From assembly GCA_004151065.3 (NCBI GenBank), contig NWUY0300000426.1, positions 110,200-137,914 on the forward strand: DNA of 27,715 bases, given 5' to 3'. Shown here piece after piece: positions 9,556-19,248 of the stretch (positions within the stretch are counted from its first letter, which is position 1; each line of letters begins with the position of its first letter). The notes below the pieces were generated by a model, which was not told where the DNA came from, searched no databases, and saw only the letters and a program-made list of their open reading frames with translations. Origin of the DNA: Larix sibirica (Eukaryota; Streptophyta; Pinopsida; Pinales; Pinaceae). The translations under genes and the position numbers were made by a program.

Positions 9556-9790
9556 AAGAATAAACAAAGAAAAATAAAATTATTAAATAGAAATTTAAAT
9601 AAACAAAAAATGAATAAGGAAAACAAAAAGAAAACAAATCTGAAATATGAAGAGACACCTCTAGAAAAATGTAAATCCTAAATAGGTGTCACCACCTGAA
9701 AGACTGGCTAATATAGTAAAATCCTCCTCTACAAAAGAGAGGGGAAAATAATGCGAAGGGGATAACTCTCTTGGTTGTTGAAGAATGTGA
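9556..9790. other. A-rich tract and short spacer
   Basis: About 90 bases (9551-9640) are strongly A-rich. A small inverted repeat follows, gacacct at 9653-9659 and aggtgtc at 9684-9690. No coding region is supported. It separates the truncated LTR from the next pol fragment. Confidence 0.5.
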
Positions 9791-10417
9791 ATGAACACTA
9801 TTATGGTTAATCCAAAAGATAGTTTTGATAAAGGGAGCCTTAATGAAAAGGGCAAGTGTGACACAGATGAAAATTGGAAGATGAACTTTAATGGAGCTTG
9901 TTATAGAAATGATTCTGGTGCAGGACTAGTTTTCACTTCTCCCAAAGGTGAAAAAATCGACTATGCTTATCGGTTAGAGTTTAACTCCACCAATTATGTA
10001 GCCGAGTATGAAGCCTTGATTTTAGGCCTTGAGCTAGCAAAAGACACAAGTATTAAAGTTTTAAAGGCCATAGGTGATTCTAATCTTATAGCCTAACAAG
10101 TGAAGAACGGTTTTGGGGCTAAAAATGAAAGGTTAAGGTGCTATAGGCATGTTGTTTGGGACATCATTGAATTATTTGATGCATCTTCCATTGAGGTAGT
10201 CTCTAGAGAGCATAACTCCTTCATCGATGATATAGTTGTAGCGGCCTCTACTTTGCAACCTTATGAAATCCTATTAGAAGGAGACAGTAAATTGAAAATA
10301 ATCTTTAGACCATCCATTCCTGATAATCTTGAGCACCAGAAAGTTTTCCATGATGATTCTCAAATCATAAGGTTCATGAATAATTTAAGTGAATTTTCCA
10401 ATTTCCATGTTGAATAG
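9791..10417 (+). pseudogene. Additional RNase H placed before RT
   Basis: The frame runs from 9791 with a TAG at about 10094-10096, then continues from 10100 to 10417. It reads WKMNFNGACYRNDSGAGLVF, RLEFNSTNYVAEYEALILGL, IKVLKAIGDSNLIA, then VKNGFGAKNERLRCYRHVVW and VVSREHNSFIDDIVVAASTL. This is the RNase H pattern with four acidic sites (F-D-G, A-E-Y-E-A, G-D-S, A-D-x-(L/V)A). The first aspartate is asparagine (AAT, 9890-9892) and the others are kept. Such a second (plant/archaeal-like) RNase H is known from the Tat-type Ty3/gypsy lineage, usually after RT; here it precedes RT. The tail reads EILLEGDSKLKIIFRPSIPD. The 5' part of the element (gag, protease) is missing. Confidence 0.8.
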
Positions 10418-11423
10418 ATCTCTCAGGGTGATGAAAGCCAAGGGATTGAAAACTTAGAGAATAACAAATACCCCTTAGGCCTTGTCCCTTTGGAGCGTGA
10501 CTTTGATAGAGACAATGTATTTATGAATAAGAAAGAATCTAATGAGCCCAACGATTACATAGAGTTGAAATTTGGTACCAAACCTAGTCCAAAAATCATT
10601 AAGTTGGGTAAAAACACCACTTTAGGAGAAAGAAGAGACATAGAAAACTCGGTGAGAGGATATAGGGATGTGTTCACTTGGTCATATAATGACTTAAATG
10701 CGTATCAAGAATATGTGATCCAACACACTATCCCTTTAAAGGAAGATGATAAGCCGTTTAGTCAAAATTTGGGAAGAATTGATCCTAAATTAGCCCCTCT
10801 CGTAAAGAAGGAGTTAGAGAAAATGTTGGAAGCAAAAATCATTGCTCCTATAAGAAACTCAGAATGGGTAGCCAATTTGGTTGTGGTTAGGAAGAAGAAT
10901 TGTGAGATAACACTTTGTGTTGATTTTATAAACCTTAGCCAACTTTCACTTAAAGATAATTACCCACTCCCAAACATGGAAAATTTGTTACAAAGGGTCA
11001 CAGGGGCTAGTATGATGTCTATGTTAGATGGATTCTCAGGTTATAATCAAGTGTTGGTTAAAGAGGGAGATAGACCAAAGTCATCTTTTACTACCCTTTT
11101 GGGAAAATTTGAATATCTTAGGGTGCCATTTGGACTGATAAATTTTGGGTCTACTTTTCCAAGAGCAATGGATTTTTCCTTTAGGGACAGTCTCAGGAAA
11201 ATAATCAAAATGTACCAAGATGAATTAACAGTTGTATCTAAGGATATGAAAGATCATGTAAGTCATCTTAGGCAAGTTTTTTAGAGGTGTAGAAACTATC
11301 AAATATCTTTAAATCCCAAAAGGTCAATTCTAGGGGTTGATAAAGGTAAACTCCTATGACATATCATGTCCAAGGAGGGAATCAAATTGACCCTAAAGAG
11401 TTGACACCATCAAGAAAAACCCA
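10418..11423 (+). pseudogene. Ty3/gypsy reverse transcriptase, nearly full palm
   Basis: The open part 10490-11284 holds FGTKPSPKIIKLGKNTTLGE, DVFTWSYNDLNAYQEYVIQH, TIPLKEDDKPFSQNLGRIDP, LEKMLEAKIIAPIRNSEWVA, LCVDFINLSQLSLKDNYPLP, then motif A SMLDGFSGYNQVLVKEGDR with its aspartate intact, and FGLINFGSTFPRAMDFSFRD (motif B). The motif C YxDD box is MYQDELTV, so the second aspartate is glutamate (GAA, 11222-11224). A stop (TAG, 11282-11284) interrupts before a CRNYQISLNPKRSILGV-like block. This is the most complete domain in the window, but it is altered at the active site. Confidence 0.9.
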
Positions 11424-12218
11424 TTGCCTAGCAACAAGAAATCCCTTCAATACTTCTTCAGAAAGATAAAATTTATTAGATGGTTCATTCCCAACTTTGT
11501 TGAAATTGCTAAACTAATCAATAAGTTACTTAAGAAGGATCAAGCATTTCAATGGGATGAGGAAGGTAGGAAAGCCTTTAAATTTATCATGCAAGCCATT
11601 TCCTCAACTAATGTTCTAGTGAGTCCAAACTATTCCAAGGATTTCCAAATATTCTCCTTTGCTTTTGAGGATACAACTGATGGGGTCTTATTGCAAAATA
11701 ATGACGAAAACTTAGAGCAACCTATAGCTTTCATGAGAAAATCACTTAGAGATGTTGAATTGAAGTATGATATCATGAAAACGCAAGCTTATGCTCTAGT
11801 GTACCCATTGAAACATTTTAGAAGCTATGTAGGTTAGTCCAAGATCATATGGTACGTACCTCATGTTGCAATAAAACATATCCTTACTCGGCAAGATTGT
11901 TTAGGGCCTAGAGGGAAGTGGGTAACTCAAATCCAAGAATTTGAATTAGAGATTAAGCCCACTAAACTAATCAAAGAACAAAATTTGTCCCAAACGCTCA
12001 CAGAAGGAAATGAGAAAGCTTTAATTTTGGCAAATGAATCCATTGAGATGGTATCTATAGTATTAGAAACATTATAACAACATCCTTGGTATTCAGACAT
12101 CATTTATTACTTAAAGAACCTTATTTGTTTAGATCATTTGATTGATCATAAGGAGGGAACCTTAAATTTGAAAGCATCCAAGTATCATATCATGTAGGGT
12201 GGACTAGGTTGGAGAAAC
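11424..12218 (+). pseudogene. RT-linked RNase H and connection to integrase
   Basis: 11424-11837 reads SLQYFFRKIKFIRWFIPNFV, LLKKDQAFQWDEEGRKAFKF, then IFSFAFEDTTDGVLLQNNDE, QPIAFMRKSLRDVELKYDIM and TQAYALVYPLKHFRSYVG. This is the Ty3/gypsy RNase H that follows the RT thumb. The first catalytic site, D-A-S in most families, reads FAFEDTT. After a TAG at 11835 the same frame continues with VPHVAIKHILTRQDCLGPRG and WVTQIQEFELEIKPTKLIKE (about 11850-11970), then a less conserved linker with stops at 12075 and 12195. The element thus has two RNase H domains flanking RT. Confidence 0.85.
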
Positions 12219-13288
12219 TTGGATGGATTGGTCTTGCTATGTGTTGATGATGTTGAGGCTCAACAACTCATGATTGATTTGCACAAGGGTTTTTGTGATG
12301 GACATTATGCTCCTAGGATGACTACTCATAAGATTTTGAGAGGTTGTTACTATTGGCCATCAATATTTGTAGATGTCCACAAGTTTGGGATAAATTGCCA
12401 ACCGGGTCAATTGTTTACGGGTAGGCAAAAACTCGCATCCCTCCCTTTGCAACCAGTCATAGTTGAAGCTCCCTTCAGGAAATGGGGTTTGGACCTCGTC
12501 GGAGAATTCAAAGACAACTCTAGAAATGGCCCTAAGTGGATCCTCACAACCACTGATTATTTCATGAGGTGGGTTGAAGTTATCCCCACCAAGAGATCTA
12601 TTAATAGTTTGGTGATTGAGTTCATCAAGGACAAGATCATTAATAGGTTTGGCGTTCTTGCCAAGATCACCACTGAATATATCATTGTCTTGTCCCATAC
12701 CTCAAACTACTATCCTCAAGGTAACGATCTAGCATAATTGAGTAATAAGAACCCCGTGACTATCTTGAAGTACATTGTAGGAGAGAACAAGAGAAGTTGG
12801 GATAATAAGATTAAATATGTAGTGTGGGATGATTGAATAACTAAGAAAGAATCAACTGGTAAGAGCCCATTTGAATTGGTTTACAAGGTAGATGTCACTT
12901 TTCCTATTCACTTGAAGATCCCAATATACCAATTCCTCCAGTATTTTACCACCAACCAAGAATTTGCACAAGAAAGAATTAACCAATTGATAGAACTTGA
13001 CAAAAATAGAAGCACACTAGAAGGAATAATTTTGACTACTTTGAAAAGAGTCAAAAGTGAGTTAAGGGTGTATTCAATAGAAATGATCGAAGTAGGATGT
13101 TTCAAAAGGGAGACTAAGTGTTGATGTGAAACAAATGTAGTGAATAAGCAATGAAGCATGGTAAGTTTGAAAGCCTTTGGTGGGGACCTTATAGGATTGA
13201 TGACATTGCAGGTACCAACTCCTATCTTTGTCACTTGGATGGTGAAAGATTTCCCTTGCTTCATAAGGAGAAAACCCTAAAGTTGTAA
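12219..13288 (+). pseudogene. Integrase with GPY C-terminus, decayed
   Basis: 12219-12737 reads MIDLHKGFCDGHYAPRMTTH, KILRGCYYWPSIFVDVHKFG and NCQPGQLFTG (HHCC domain, last cysteine lost), then FRKWGLDLVGEFKDNSRNGP with the first catalytic aspartate, and TTTDYFMRWVEVIPTKRSIN. The core has an internal deletion around the second aspartate (AKITTEYIIVLSHTSNYYPQ) and the catalytic glutamate codon is TAA (12735-12737). The reading continues KSPFELVYKVDVTFPIHLKI (about 12862-12920). After frameshifts it ends with KHGKFESLWWGPYRIDDIAG, TNSYLCHLDGERFPLL and a stop at 13286-13288 (GPY module). Minus-strand open frames here (12360-12698, 12908-13264, 13074-13319) are shadows. Confidence 0.85.
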
Positions 13289-14159
13289 TATCATGATGAC
13301 ATCTAATGCCATGAGGCATTCCTCTGTAGGGTAGGACTACATTTCATTCTCTAATTGGCTTGCATTTTGCATCTCCATTTGATTTACATATTGCATTGCA
13401 CATATTGAGTTATACTTTCGTTACATTTTTCTTTTCATTTGATTGACTTGCATTTCATATGAGTGTTTTCATTTCATGCATTAGCTTTGCTTCTTGAATC
13501 AATGATCATGTTGGTTATCCTATTGTGCTCTTATGCTTTGGTTTATTAGTCATGTGGATTTGCATAAGGTACTTGTACCTTACCCTTTCCAATATTTAAT
13601 GAGTCATTTAGTGTGATGTGTGTAGGAATATAGGACCTGAGATTCTAGAGTTTTCACGCACTCTCACATAGAGTACATGTCCCATAGTTGGATCCATATG
13701 TTACCCCTCTTTCAGTAAGGGGTGAATGTTGATCAATTTTTCCTATATGAGAACTATGGTTGCACCATAGATCATTGCTCGAGGATTCTTCCAACAATGC
13801 TAGATGGTCCAGGGTCCTTAATATGCTTAGCCAAAGACAGAGCATCACCCCCTAGTGTAATGATATATCTAACCTTCATCTTTACTTAGCATGGTATCTT
13901 GCATGATGGTATGTTCACATGAGAATATTACTTATGTGCTTTCATAAAGACTCACATACTTAAATTATTACTTGCCTTGGTCTATTCTTGGTGTCTCTCT
14001 TCTTACCTAATAATTGTGTTATTACGATATTGACGTGTACCTCAATGAACTAAGTCATGTGATTTCATTCATTCCATAACATATTACCTAGCCATTTTCA
14101 TTCCACTAAGCCAATTCACCCATCCCCTTCACTTCACCCTTTGTGAATGATTGATTATT

Positions 14160-14184
14160 AGTAACGACATATGGTGTCGTTACT
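14160..14184. repeat. Perfect stem-loop, 10-bp arms
   Basis: agtaacgaca (14160-14169) and tgtcgttact (14175-14184) are exact reverse complements separated by tatgg. The stem includes four G/C pairs per arm, and the feature lies in noncoding sequence. No U-tract follows, and a Pol III or bacterial-type terminator is not implied. Confidence 0.85.
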
Positions 14185-14794
14185 ATTCCAATGTATGAAT
14201 GCCTCAAATCAATGTCAAAAGAGTCTTGTACTCTAAAAAAGGAACCTCCATCGCAAAAACCAAGTTCCCTTGTCCCAGGTTGTCTAAGATAAATCTAAAT
14301 AAAAAGGGACTAAGCCAATGAAAGGTCTAATAAAAAATGCAAATAAAAAAACACCAAAGTCAAAGAAAAAAATAAAAATAAAAAAGGGCTTACAATATGA
14401 AGGCACGAGGATGGATGACCCAAGATAACACTTCCTAGGCACACATGTGGAAGAAAAATCAAGAAAAAACCTAACTCTTGAAAGTTAAGGATAAGACCAT
14501 ACATTATTATGTTGTTATGATAGTTATTTCACAAACACCCTCTTTCTCCCCTATGCACATAATTCACTTCATATACCCTCACATGACTTAGGTAAATTAA
14601 GCTTTGAGTGTTAATTTAGAAGTCTCATATGTAAAGGAGTTCTAAGGGTTACACTAATGTTAGATTGGATAGGTAGACATTATCAATTTATGAGTCATTA
14701 AAAGAATTATGTGTGTAATGTATATCTTATGTATTATTATCATGTTAGACTAACATTGCCTAAGTTTGATAATGTGTTAATTGTTGTTTCATTA

Positions 14795-14801
14795 GGGGGG
14801 G
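14795..14801 (+). promoter_or_regulatory. G7 run resembling a polypurine tract
   Basis: The context attaggggggg resembles the polypurine tract at 9362-9375, but the following base string tttattacac does not start with TG. It could be the degraded 3' boundary of the 9.8-13.3 kb element. Unproven. Confidence 0.2.
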
Positions 14802-15099
14802 TTTATTACACAAATACTTTGGTATTTGATCATTATTGATGGCTATTAGGCACATTATGGTGGAACACTACACTTGGAGGCTTTATTTTCTCCACACGCG
14901 TGGGTTGAGGTCTTCTAAAATTGACCATTAGACCTACTATGAGTTTGTTCAGCCTTGTTTTGAGCACATGCATGGATTGTCGAGCATAATTATGAGGTCG
15001 TTGGCATGTTTGACCACTTTGTGAGTAGTTTGGGATCACATGTGTGGTAGTTAGAGGCTTTCCCGTGGTTTTGTACATAGTTTGATGGTATTTGCTCAT

Positions 15100-15305
15100 G
15101 ATTTTGGGAGGCGCCCTTGGTTTTGGAGCATGTTTGTTAGAGATTTAACCATATTCCTTGGAGCACCCTAGATATTTAGGCCAAGTTGTTATGCTTTGTT
15201 AGATTGTGGGCACATTCTTGGAGAGCACCTTCATTTTTTGAGAGTGGTTTGTGGTTTTACTTCATAGCAAATGGTTTCCGCACATGGTTTTGAGGAGCGC
15301 CTTTT
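15100..15305. repeat. Degenerate tandem repeat, about 60-bp period
   Basis: tttgttaga at 15133-15141 and 15195-15203 (period 62) are followed in both copies by similar text ending ttggag..caccct (15158-15169 and 15218-15230). Related ggaggcgccctt (15107) and gaggagcgcctt (15292) suggest further decayed units. Confidence 0.5.
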
Positions 15306-15927
15306 CTTCTTAGGCCCATATATAATTGTTTATCTATTTTTGACCATGTGTAGCCGATGCACCCCCCTTCTTTTGGAGATGGTGTTGGGGTTTTGAGCTT
15401 GTTAGCTTTAACCACCACATATTTTATTATTTTTTACCACATCTTAGCGATTCCCTATGACAAATCTAGTGTTTTAAACATTTTATTACTATTTTATTGT
15501 GAAGTTAGTTGAATCCTTCTCCTAAAGGAACTCACTCATCACTTGTCATTTACTGTTGTTGATGTTAGAGAATAATAACATCATCTTCCCTTTGGCTCTT
15601 GTTCCCTTGAAGTATTTTCACTTGAGTCCATTTGGTAAATAATATTGAGGTGACTTTGTTAATTTCTTTCAAGTGTTGATTTATTTGCTAGCCCTTAGAA
15701 TAGTAGTGTTGCTCCATGGTTGATTATGCTTTATTTTATGCTACATGTTTTGGCTATTTTGCATCTTAGAAGGGATACTTGACAAGTAGCAAATGCCATA
15801 CTATAAGCTAGGCAAATAGATTGAAAGTGTATGTTAAAGATACATTTCCTTTGTAGAAATTACAAGCTAATCAATTGTTTTCATAGAAATTGCCATGTTG
15901 TTTTGCAGAAATTTTTATCAAGCACAT

Positions 15928-16056
15928 ATGGGTAAAAGTTCAAGAAGAGGAGCTAAAGAATCTATTGGCCCAAAGAAATATAAGGCACTAGTCACCTTTC
16001 CCGAGTTTTCACAACCAAGCCACCTACAATCTTCCATTCCCGCTTTTCATAATTAG
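15928..16056 (+). CDS. Small basic ORF, 42 residues, unidentified
   Basis: ATG at 15928 to TAG at 16054-16056. The product starts MGKSSRRGAKESIGPKKYKA and ends PSHLQSSIPAFHN. It is basic at the N-terminus and has no recognisable domain. It lies after a leader-like stretch containing a repeated gaaatt/cagaaatt motif (15855-15912). It might be the start of a lost gag, since several plant gag proteins begin with short basic MGK-type sequences, or a chance frame. I would not treat it as a proven gene. Confidence 0.2.
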   Translation: MGKSSRRGAKESIGPKKYKALVTFPEFSQPSHLQSSIPAFHN

Positions 16057-16466
16057 AATTTAATCTAATAAAAATTCTAAAAAAAAGGATAAAAAATAAA
16101 GGGAAAAATCCAAAAATATTCATGAGTTTTCCCTAGATTTAATTTCAACATTAAGTAAATTTTCTCTAATTTTGTCGTAGTTTAAGTTCAATTCTTTTAG
16201 TTAGTTTTTCATAGTATTCCTGTATATTTAATTTTGTTTTTTTTGTAGGTTTTAGGCCATATAACAACCCTTAATTGTGCTGATTTATTTCATCTTCCTT
16301 AGGGATTTTATTTGTTGAAACACATTTAAGATTTTTTCGGCACTTAACTTTGAATTCCATGGTGTTTTAGTTGATTTAAGGTCATAAAGAGTAGAAATTT
16401 TAATTCTGTAAATTTATTTATGCATTTAAATTAATTTTGGAATTTTATTTGAGATGATTTAATAAC

Positions 16467-16533
16467 TGAAAATTTAGATTTATTGCCTCGGTCACTTTTT
16501 TGGAAATTTTCTTAGTAAAAATCTAAATTTTCA
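16467..16533. repeat. Inverted repeat, perfect 15-bp arms
   Basis: tgaaaatttagattt (16467-16481) and aaatctaaattttca (16519-16533) are exact reverse complements around a 37-base loop containing gcctcggtcac. No terminal duplication was found to mark it as a small transposon. Confidence 0.85.
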
Positions 16534-16997
16534 TTGTCTTTTCTTGTTGATTTATGCTTCAAAGTACATTAGGACAACAAGTAGATAATTATGGAGTTTT
16601 TCTATGTGATTAATATTTTCATATTTCACCATCAACTTCATTTAAATGGTTAGTTCACTGAATTTTCCGATTTTTGGAAATTTTTATTCAAAATGTCCTT
16701 TATTACCCTTATGAGCAGCAATGTGATGAATCATGCTATTAATTGCATGGTTATTGTATCACAAATTTGTCTTGAGCAATTACGCACATCTCCCAAATTA
16801 TTATGGTTTATTGAATGGATGTTTCATAATCTTCAAATCATTTACATTTTGGAGGTTACTAAATTTGTGCAAGTAGTTTACTGATTTTATTTTTAGCACA
16901 TCCTTCTTATATTTATATGCTTGGGGATCATATGGCAAGAAATTTATTTAATTATATTTGTGAAGATAAGATTTAATTAAAGATCTAAGCCATCATT

Positions 16998-17023
16998 GTT
17001 GAAGTGATTTAAATCACTACAAC
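16998..17023. repeat. Palindrome with 16-bp perfect core
   Basis: The core agtgatttaaatcact (17003-17018) is self-complementary. Outer gttg (16998-17001) and caac (17020-17023) also pair, leaving one mismatched pair. Confidence 0.85.
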
Positions 17024-17139
17024 TTAGTTGGCTCTTAATAAATCGGGCGACACCCTTTTTGTAGACATTTTCCTCTCTCCAAGAGGGCCTCGATCAAAAG
17101 TCACTCATAAACTGCTAATAAGTACAAGCTTTCCATTAT

Positions 17140-17562
17140 TAGATAATATCATTTGTGGATGATTTTGNTAATGTACCTAAGGAGGTACCCAAGGGGATAA
17201 TGAATGTAATGTGGCCATAATCTTGGAATATGCCTACTTGGTAGTTGGTGGATAATAAATAGACCCACTCGGCAAATAGAGGAAATAATATACTAATAAG
17301 GAATAGTTGGCATAGATCCTTAAGAATCTTCATGAGAAAGTACATATTCACATGCGTATCATTGTATTGGATATGTTGGATGTTTGATGTTGTTTATTGT
17401 ATTGTAGAAAGCATGGCTTATGGAGTGATTCTTTCCATAAGAAATATTTGATGATGTTAGCCTAACTTAGGGTTTCATCTTGGATTCTTGCGGGGATGAA
17501 TTTTGACATTTTTGAAGTTAAGTTAAGGGGGTTTTATCTGTTATCTACGGATGTTCACTACA
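17140..17562 (+). repeat. 5' LTR of the 17.1-19.7 kb element
   Basis: It ends ..cactaca at 17562, two bases before the primer site. It aligns with 19249-19671 through ataatgaatgtaatgtgg, cataatc, ccactcgg/ccacttgg, catgagaaagta, gtattggaTATGTTG, gcatggctt(a/g)tggagtgatt and ttttgaagtt. The start is placed at 17140 by matching tagataatatc-ggat to tgtaatgtatc-ggat in the other copy, a weak stretch with an N at 17168. Confidence 0.75.
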
Positions 17563-17564
17563 AG

Positions 17565-17576
17565 TGGTATCAAATC
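17565..17576 (+). promoter_or_regulatory. Primer-binding site, initiator-Met tRNA type
   Basis: tggtatcaaatc differs from tggtatcagagc at two bases. It begins two bases after the 5' LTR end. Confidence 0.8.
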
Positions 17577-18060
17577 TCTTTCTTAAGAAAAAAATTGGAA
17601 GATTTGTTCGCTTTTTGTAGATTTTTCAACATAAAAAAAAGACAGCAACCTTCAAAACCATTTAAAAAAATATTGTTCTGGATTTGAAGAAATCAATTGT
17701 AGATCTAAGTTCCTCTTGAAAAAACACTCGATTTCAAAATGAAATCATTTGAATTGGAGTCGAGAAGTGGGTTTTTCTTTGATTTAGAATCATTTTTTAA
17801 GATTTTTTGGTGTTGGTCACTTAGATTGTACATCATATATCTTTTGATAGAATTCCTAGATTTTAGCCAAACTAGTGCTTGTAGATGCATAATTGTTGTG
17901 GAAATTCATAATTGTAGTCATAATAGAGATTCTAAACAATATTAATGGAGTCATAATCATTTCAAATTTGTCACCTCAAAACCCTAATTGCATAAAGGAG
18001 CTCCATTGAAAAGTAAGTTATTTTTCCAAAAACCTAGTTCTATTTTGGGTTATAGCGAGA

Positions 18061-18729
18061 AAGATGCATTTTAGAAGAAATGATGATGGTCATTCTATTG
18101 AAGAATACATAATAAAAAAATGGAGTGGGTATGGGGAAAGAATTGGACATGTTGGGTAAAATGAAATTTAAAAGATCATGTTTTCATATGGGGGAGTCAT
18201 TTAACCTTAACAAAATATGGAACTATCTAGTGAAACATATGAATATGTATTTTAGATAGGTGGTCTCATGGCACTAAGAAGGATACAAAGAGCATGAGGG
18301 GTATATTTCATGTGACAACTTCCTATTACGATTTCAAGCTATCTTCAACAAGAAAAGGTCATTGTTTTTATAAGCCTTGGTAGCAAGCATAATTTCATCA
18401 AATTTAAATTGGATAAAATATTGAAAGACTCTACAAAACATATCCACAACACATACATTGAGGATGAGAAAGTTCAATTTTTAAAATTTTTAAAGGTTAC
18501 TATTGGTAGATATGTTTTTAATTATAATTTTCATGTTATAGATATGGATGATGTGGATATTATTCTTGGATATCCTTGGATGGAATCAATCGATATAATT
18601 AATAATATTGTGCCAAAGAATTTTTTTAACTTTGGTACAAGAAAAAGAAAATCATACTGCAAGATATCTCTCTTACTAAACAAGAACGGCCCAAAGTGGC
18701 ACACAAAGAAGTCATTGCAGAGAAAATAA
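18061..18729 (+). pseudogene. Protease-like remnant with lost active site
   Basis: Around 18355-18410 one frame reads VIVFISLGSKHNFIKFKLDK, matching the usual VLIDSGSTHNFI protease motif with D-S replaced by S-L (the D position is AGC at 18373-18375). It continues as 18409-18729: EDEKVQFLKFLKVTIGRYVF, NYNFHVIDMDDVDIILGYPW and MESIDIINNIVPKNFFNFGT, which is the (D/V)xILGxPWL part of a retroelement protease. Upstream from 18061 a decayed frame begins MHFRRNDDGHSIEEYIIKKW, and its gag nature cannot be shown. The catalytic residue loss makes this inactive regardless of frame. Confidence 0.7.
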
Positions 18730-19234
18730 TTGTAGTATCCACTGACAAATCAAATGAAGAGTCCAAGGTTGAATAGAAAAAAGATTCTATAGAAGGAAAT
18801 CAGGAAAATCGCCAAGTCTATACAAAGGAAGAAGAATCTAAGGAGCTACATGAATAAATGGAACCACATGTTGAAGAGTCAAAGACCATAGAGCCGATAA
18901 CTAATGTTTTTTTATATCACTACCTACACCATATGAGAAGCAATAGTCACCAAGGCAAGGTTGGGAGCATCAACAAACATGGAACCAAAAATGAAAGTAA
19001 TATGGAGTCACATGGAGGACTAAAAGTATTGCATGGAGAAATCAAAATAACAGCACAACAACATTAAACCAAAGGAGCAACGAAAATCAAGATTGAGAAG
19101 GCAAGGTTGCAGTTGAATCACATGTTCACATTTCACTAGGATGGATGGATGTTCATGATTGGTACCAATTGGATACATTACTTAATAGATCCTATTGATG
19201 TTGCTTTTTCCCATGTTTCTAGGATGAAACATGT
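18730..19234 (+). pseudogene. Charged linker and pol-tail remnant
   Basis: About 18730-18900 reads as a Lys/Glu-rich decayed frame with stops. Near 19080-19200 the reading TKIKIEKARLQLNHMFTFH, a stop, then DGWMFMIGTNWIHYLIDPID and VAFSHVSRMKHVKED leads to the polypurine tract. FSHVSRMK loosely resembles the FHVSxLK block near the end of Ty3/gypsy integrases, suggesting internal deletion joined protease to the pol tail. The assignment is tentative. Confidence 0.3.
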
Positions 19235-19248
19235 GAAGGAGGATGGAA
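19235..19248 (+). promoter_or_regulatory. Polypurine tract
   Basis: gaaggaggatggaa, interrupted by one T, abuts the TG of the 3' LTR. Confidence 0.6.

Larger units (their letters stand above)
13289..15927. other. Noncoding stretch after integrase, possible 3' UTR/LTR material
   Basis: No protein similarity is seen on either strand. Between 13330 and 13620 the plus strand is rich in ttgcatttcat-like text. Small hairpins occur, for example ctatggt/accatag at 13754-13770. Further in are a perfect stem-loop (14160-14184), a G7 run (14795-14801) and a degenerate repeat (15100-15305). Ty3/gypsy elements of the Tat type often have long noncoding 3' regions with repeats, so this may be the 3' UTR and LTR of the preceding element. 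No LTR pair could be identified to prove it. Confidence 0.4.
16057..17139. other. AT-rich noncoding sequence
   Basis: No protein similarity is seen. The open frame at 16693-16884 has no motif. It contains a 15-bp-arm inverted repeat at 16467-16533 and a palindrome at 16998-17023. Confidence 0.6.

Noticed and set aside
12360-13319. Three minus-strand open frames
   Set aside because: They overlap the plus-strand integrase with recognisable HHCC, DDE-region and GPY motifs, so they are shadows.
13888-13900. tggtatcttgca as a primer-binding site
   Set aside because: Only the first seven bases match, and no LTR end or downstream element is present. The same reasoning excludes tggtatc at 21308 and 27594.
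14833-15099. 88-codon minus-strand open frame
   Set aside because: No motif, no homology I recognise, and it lies in a stretch with repeat-like composition.
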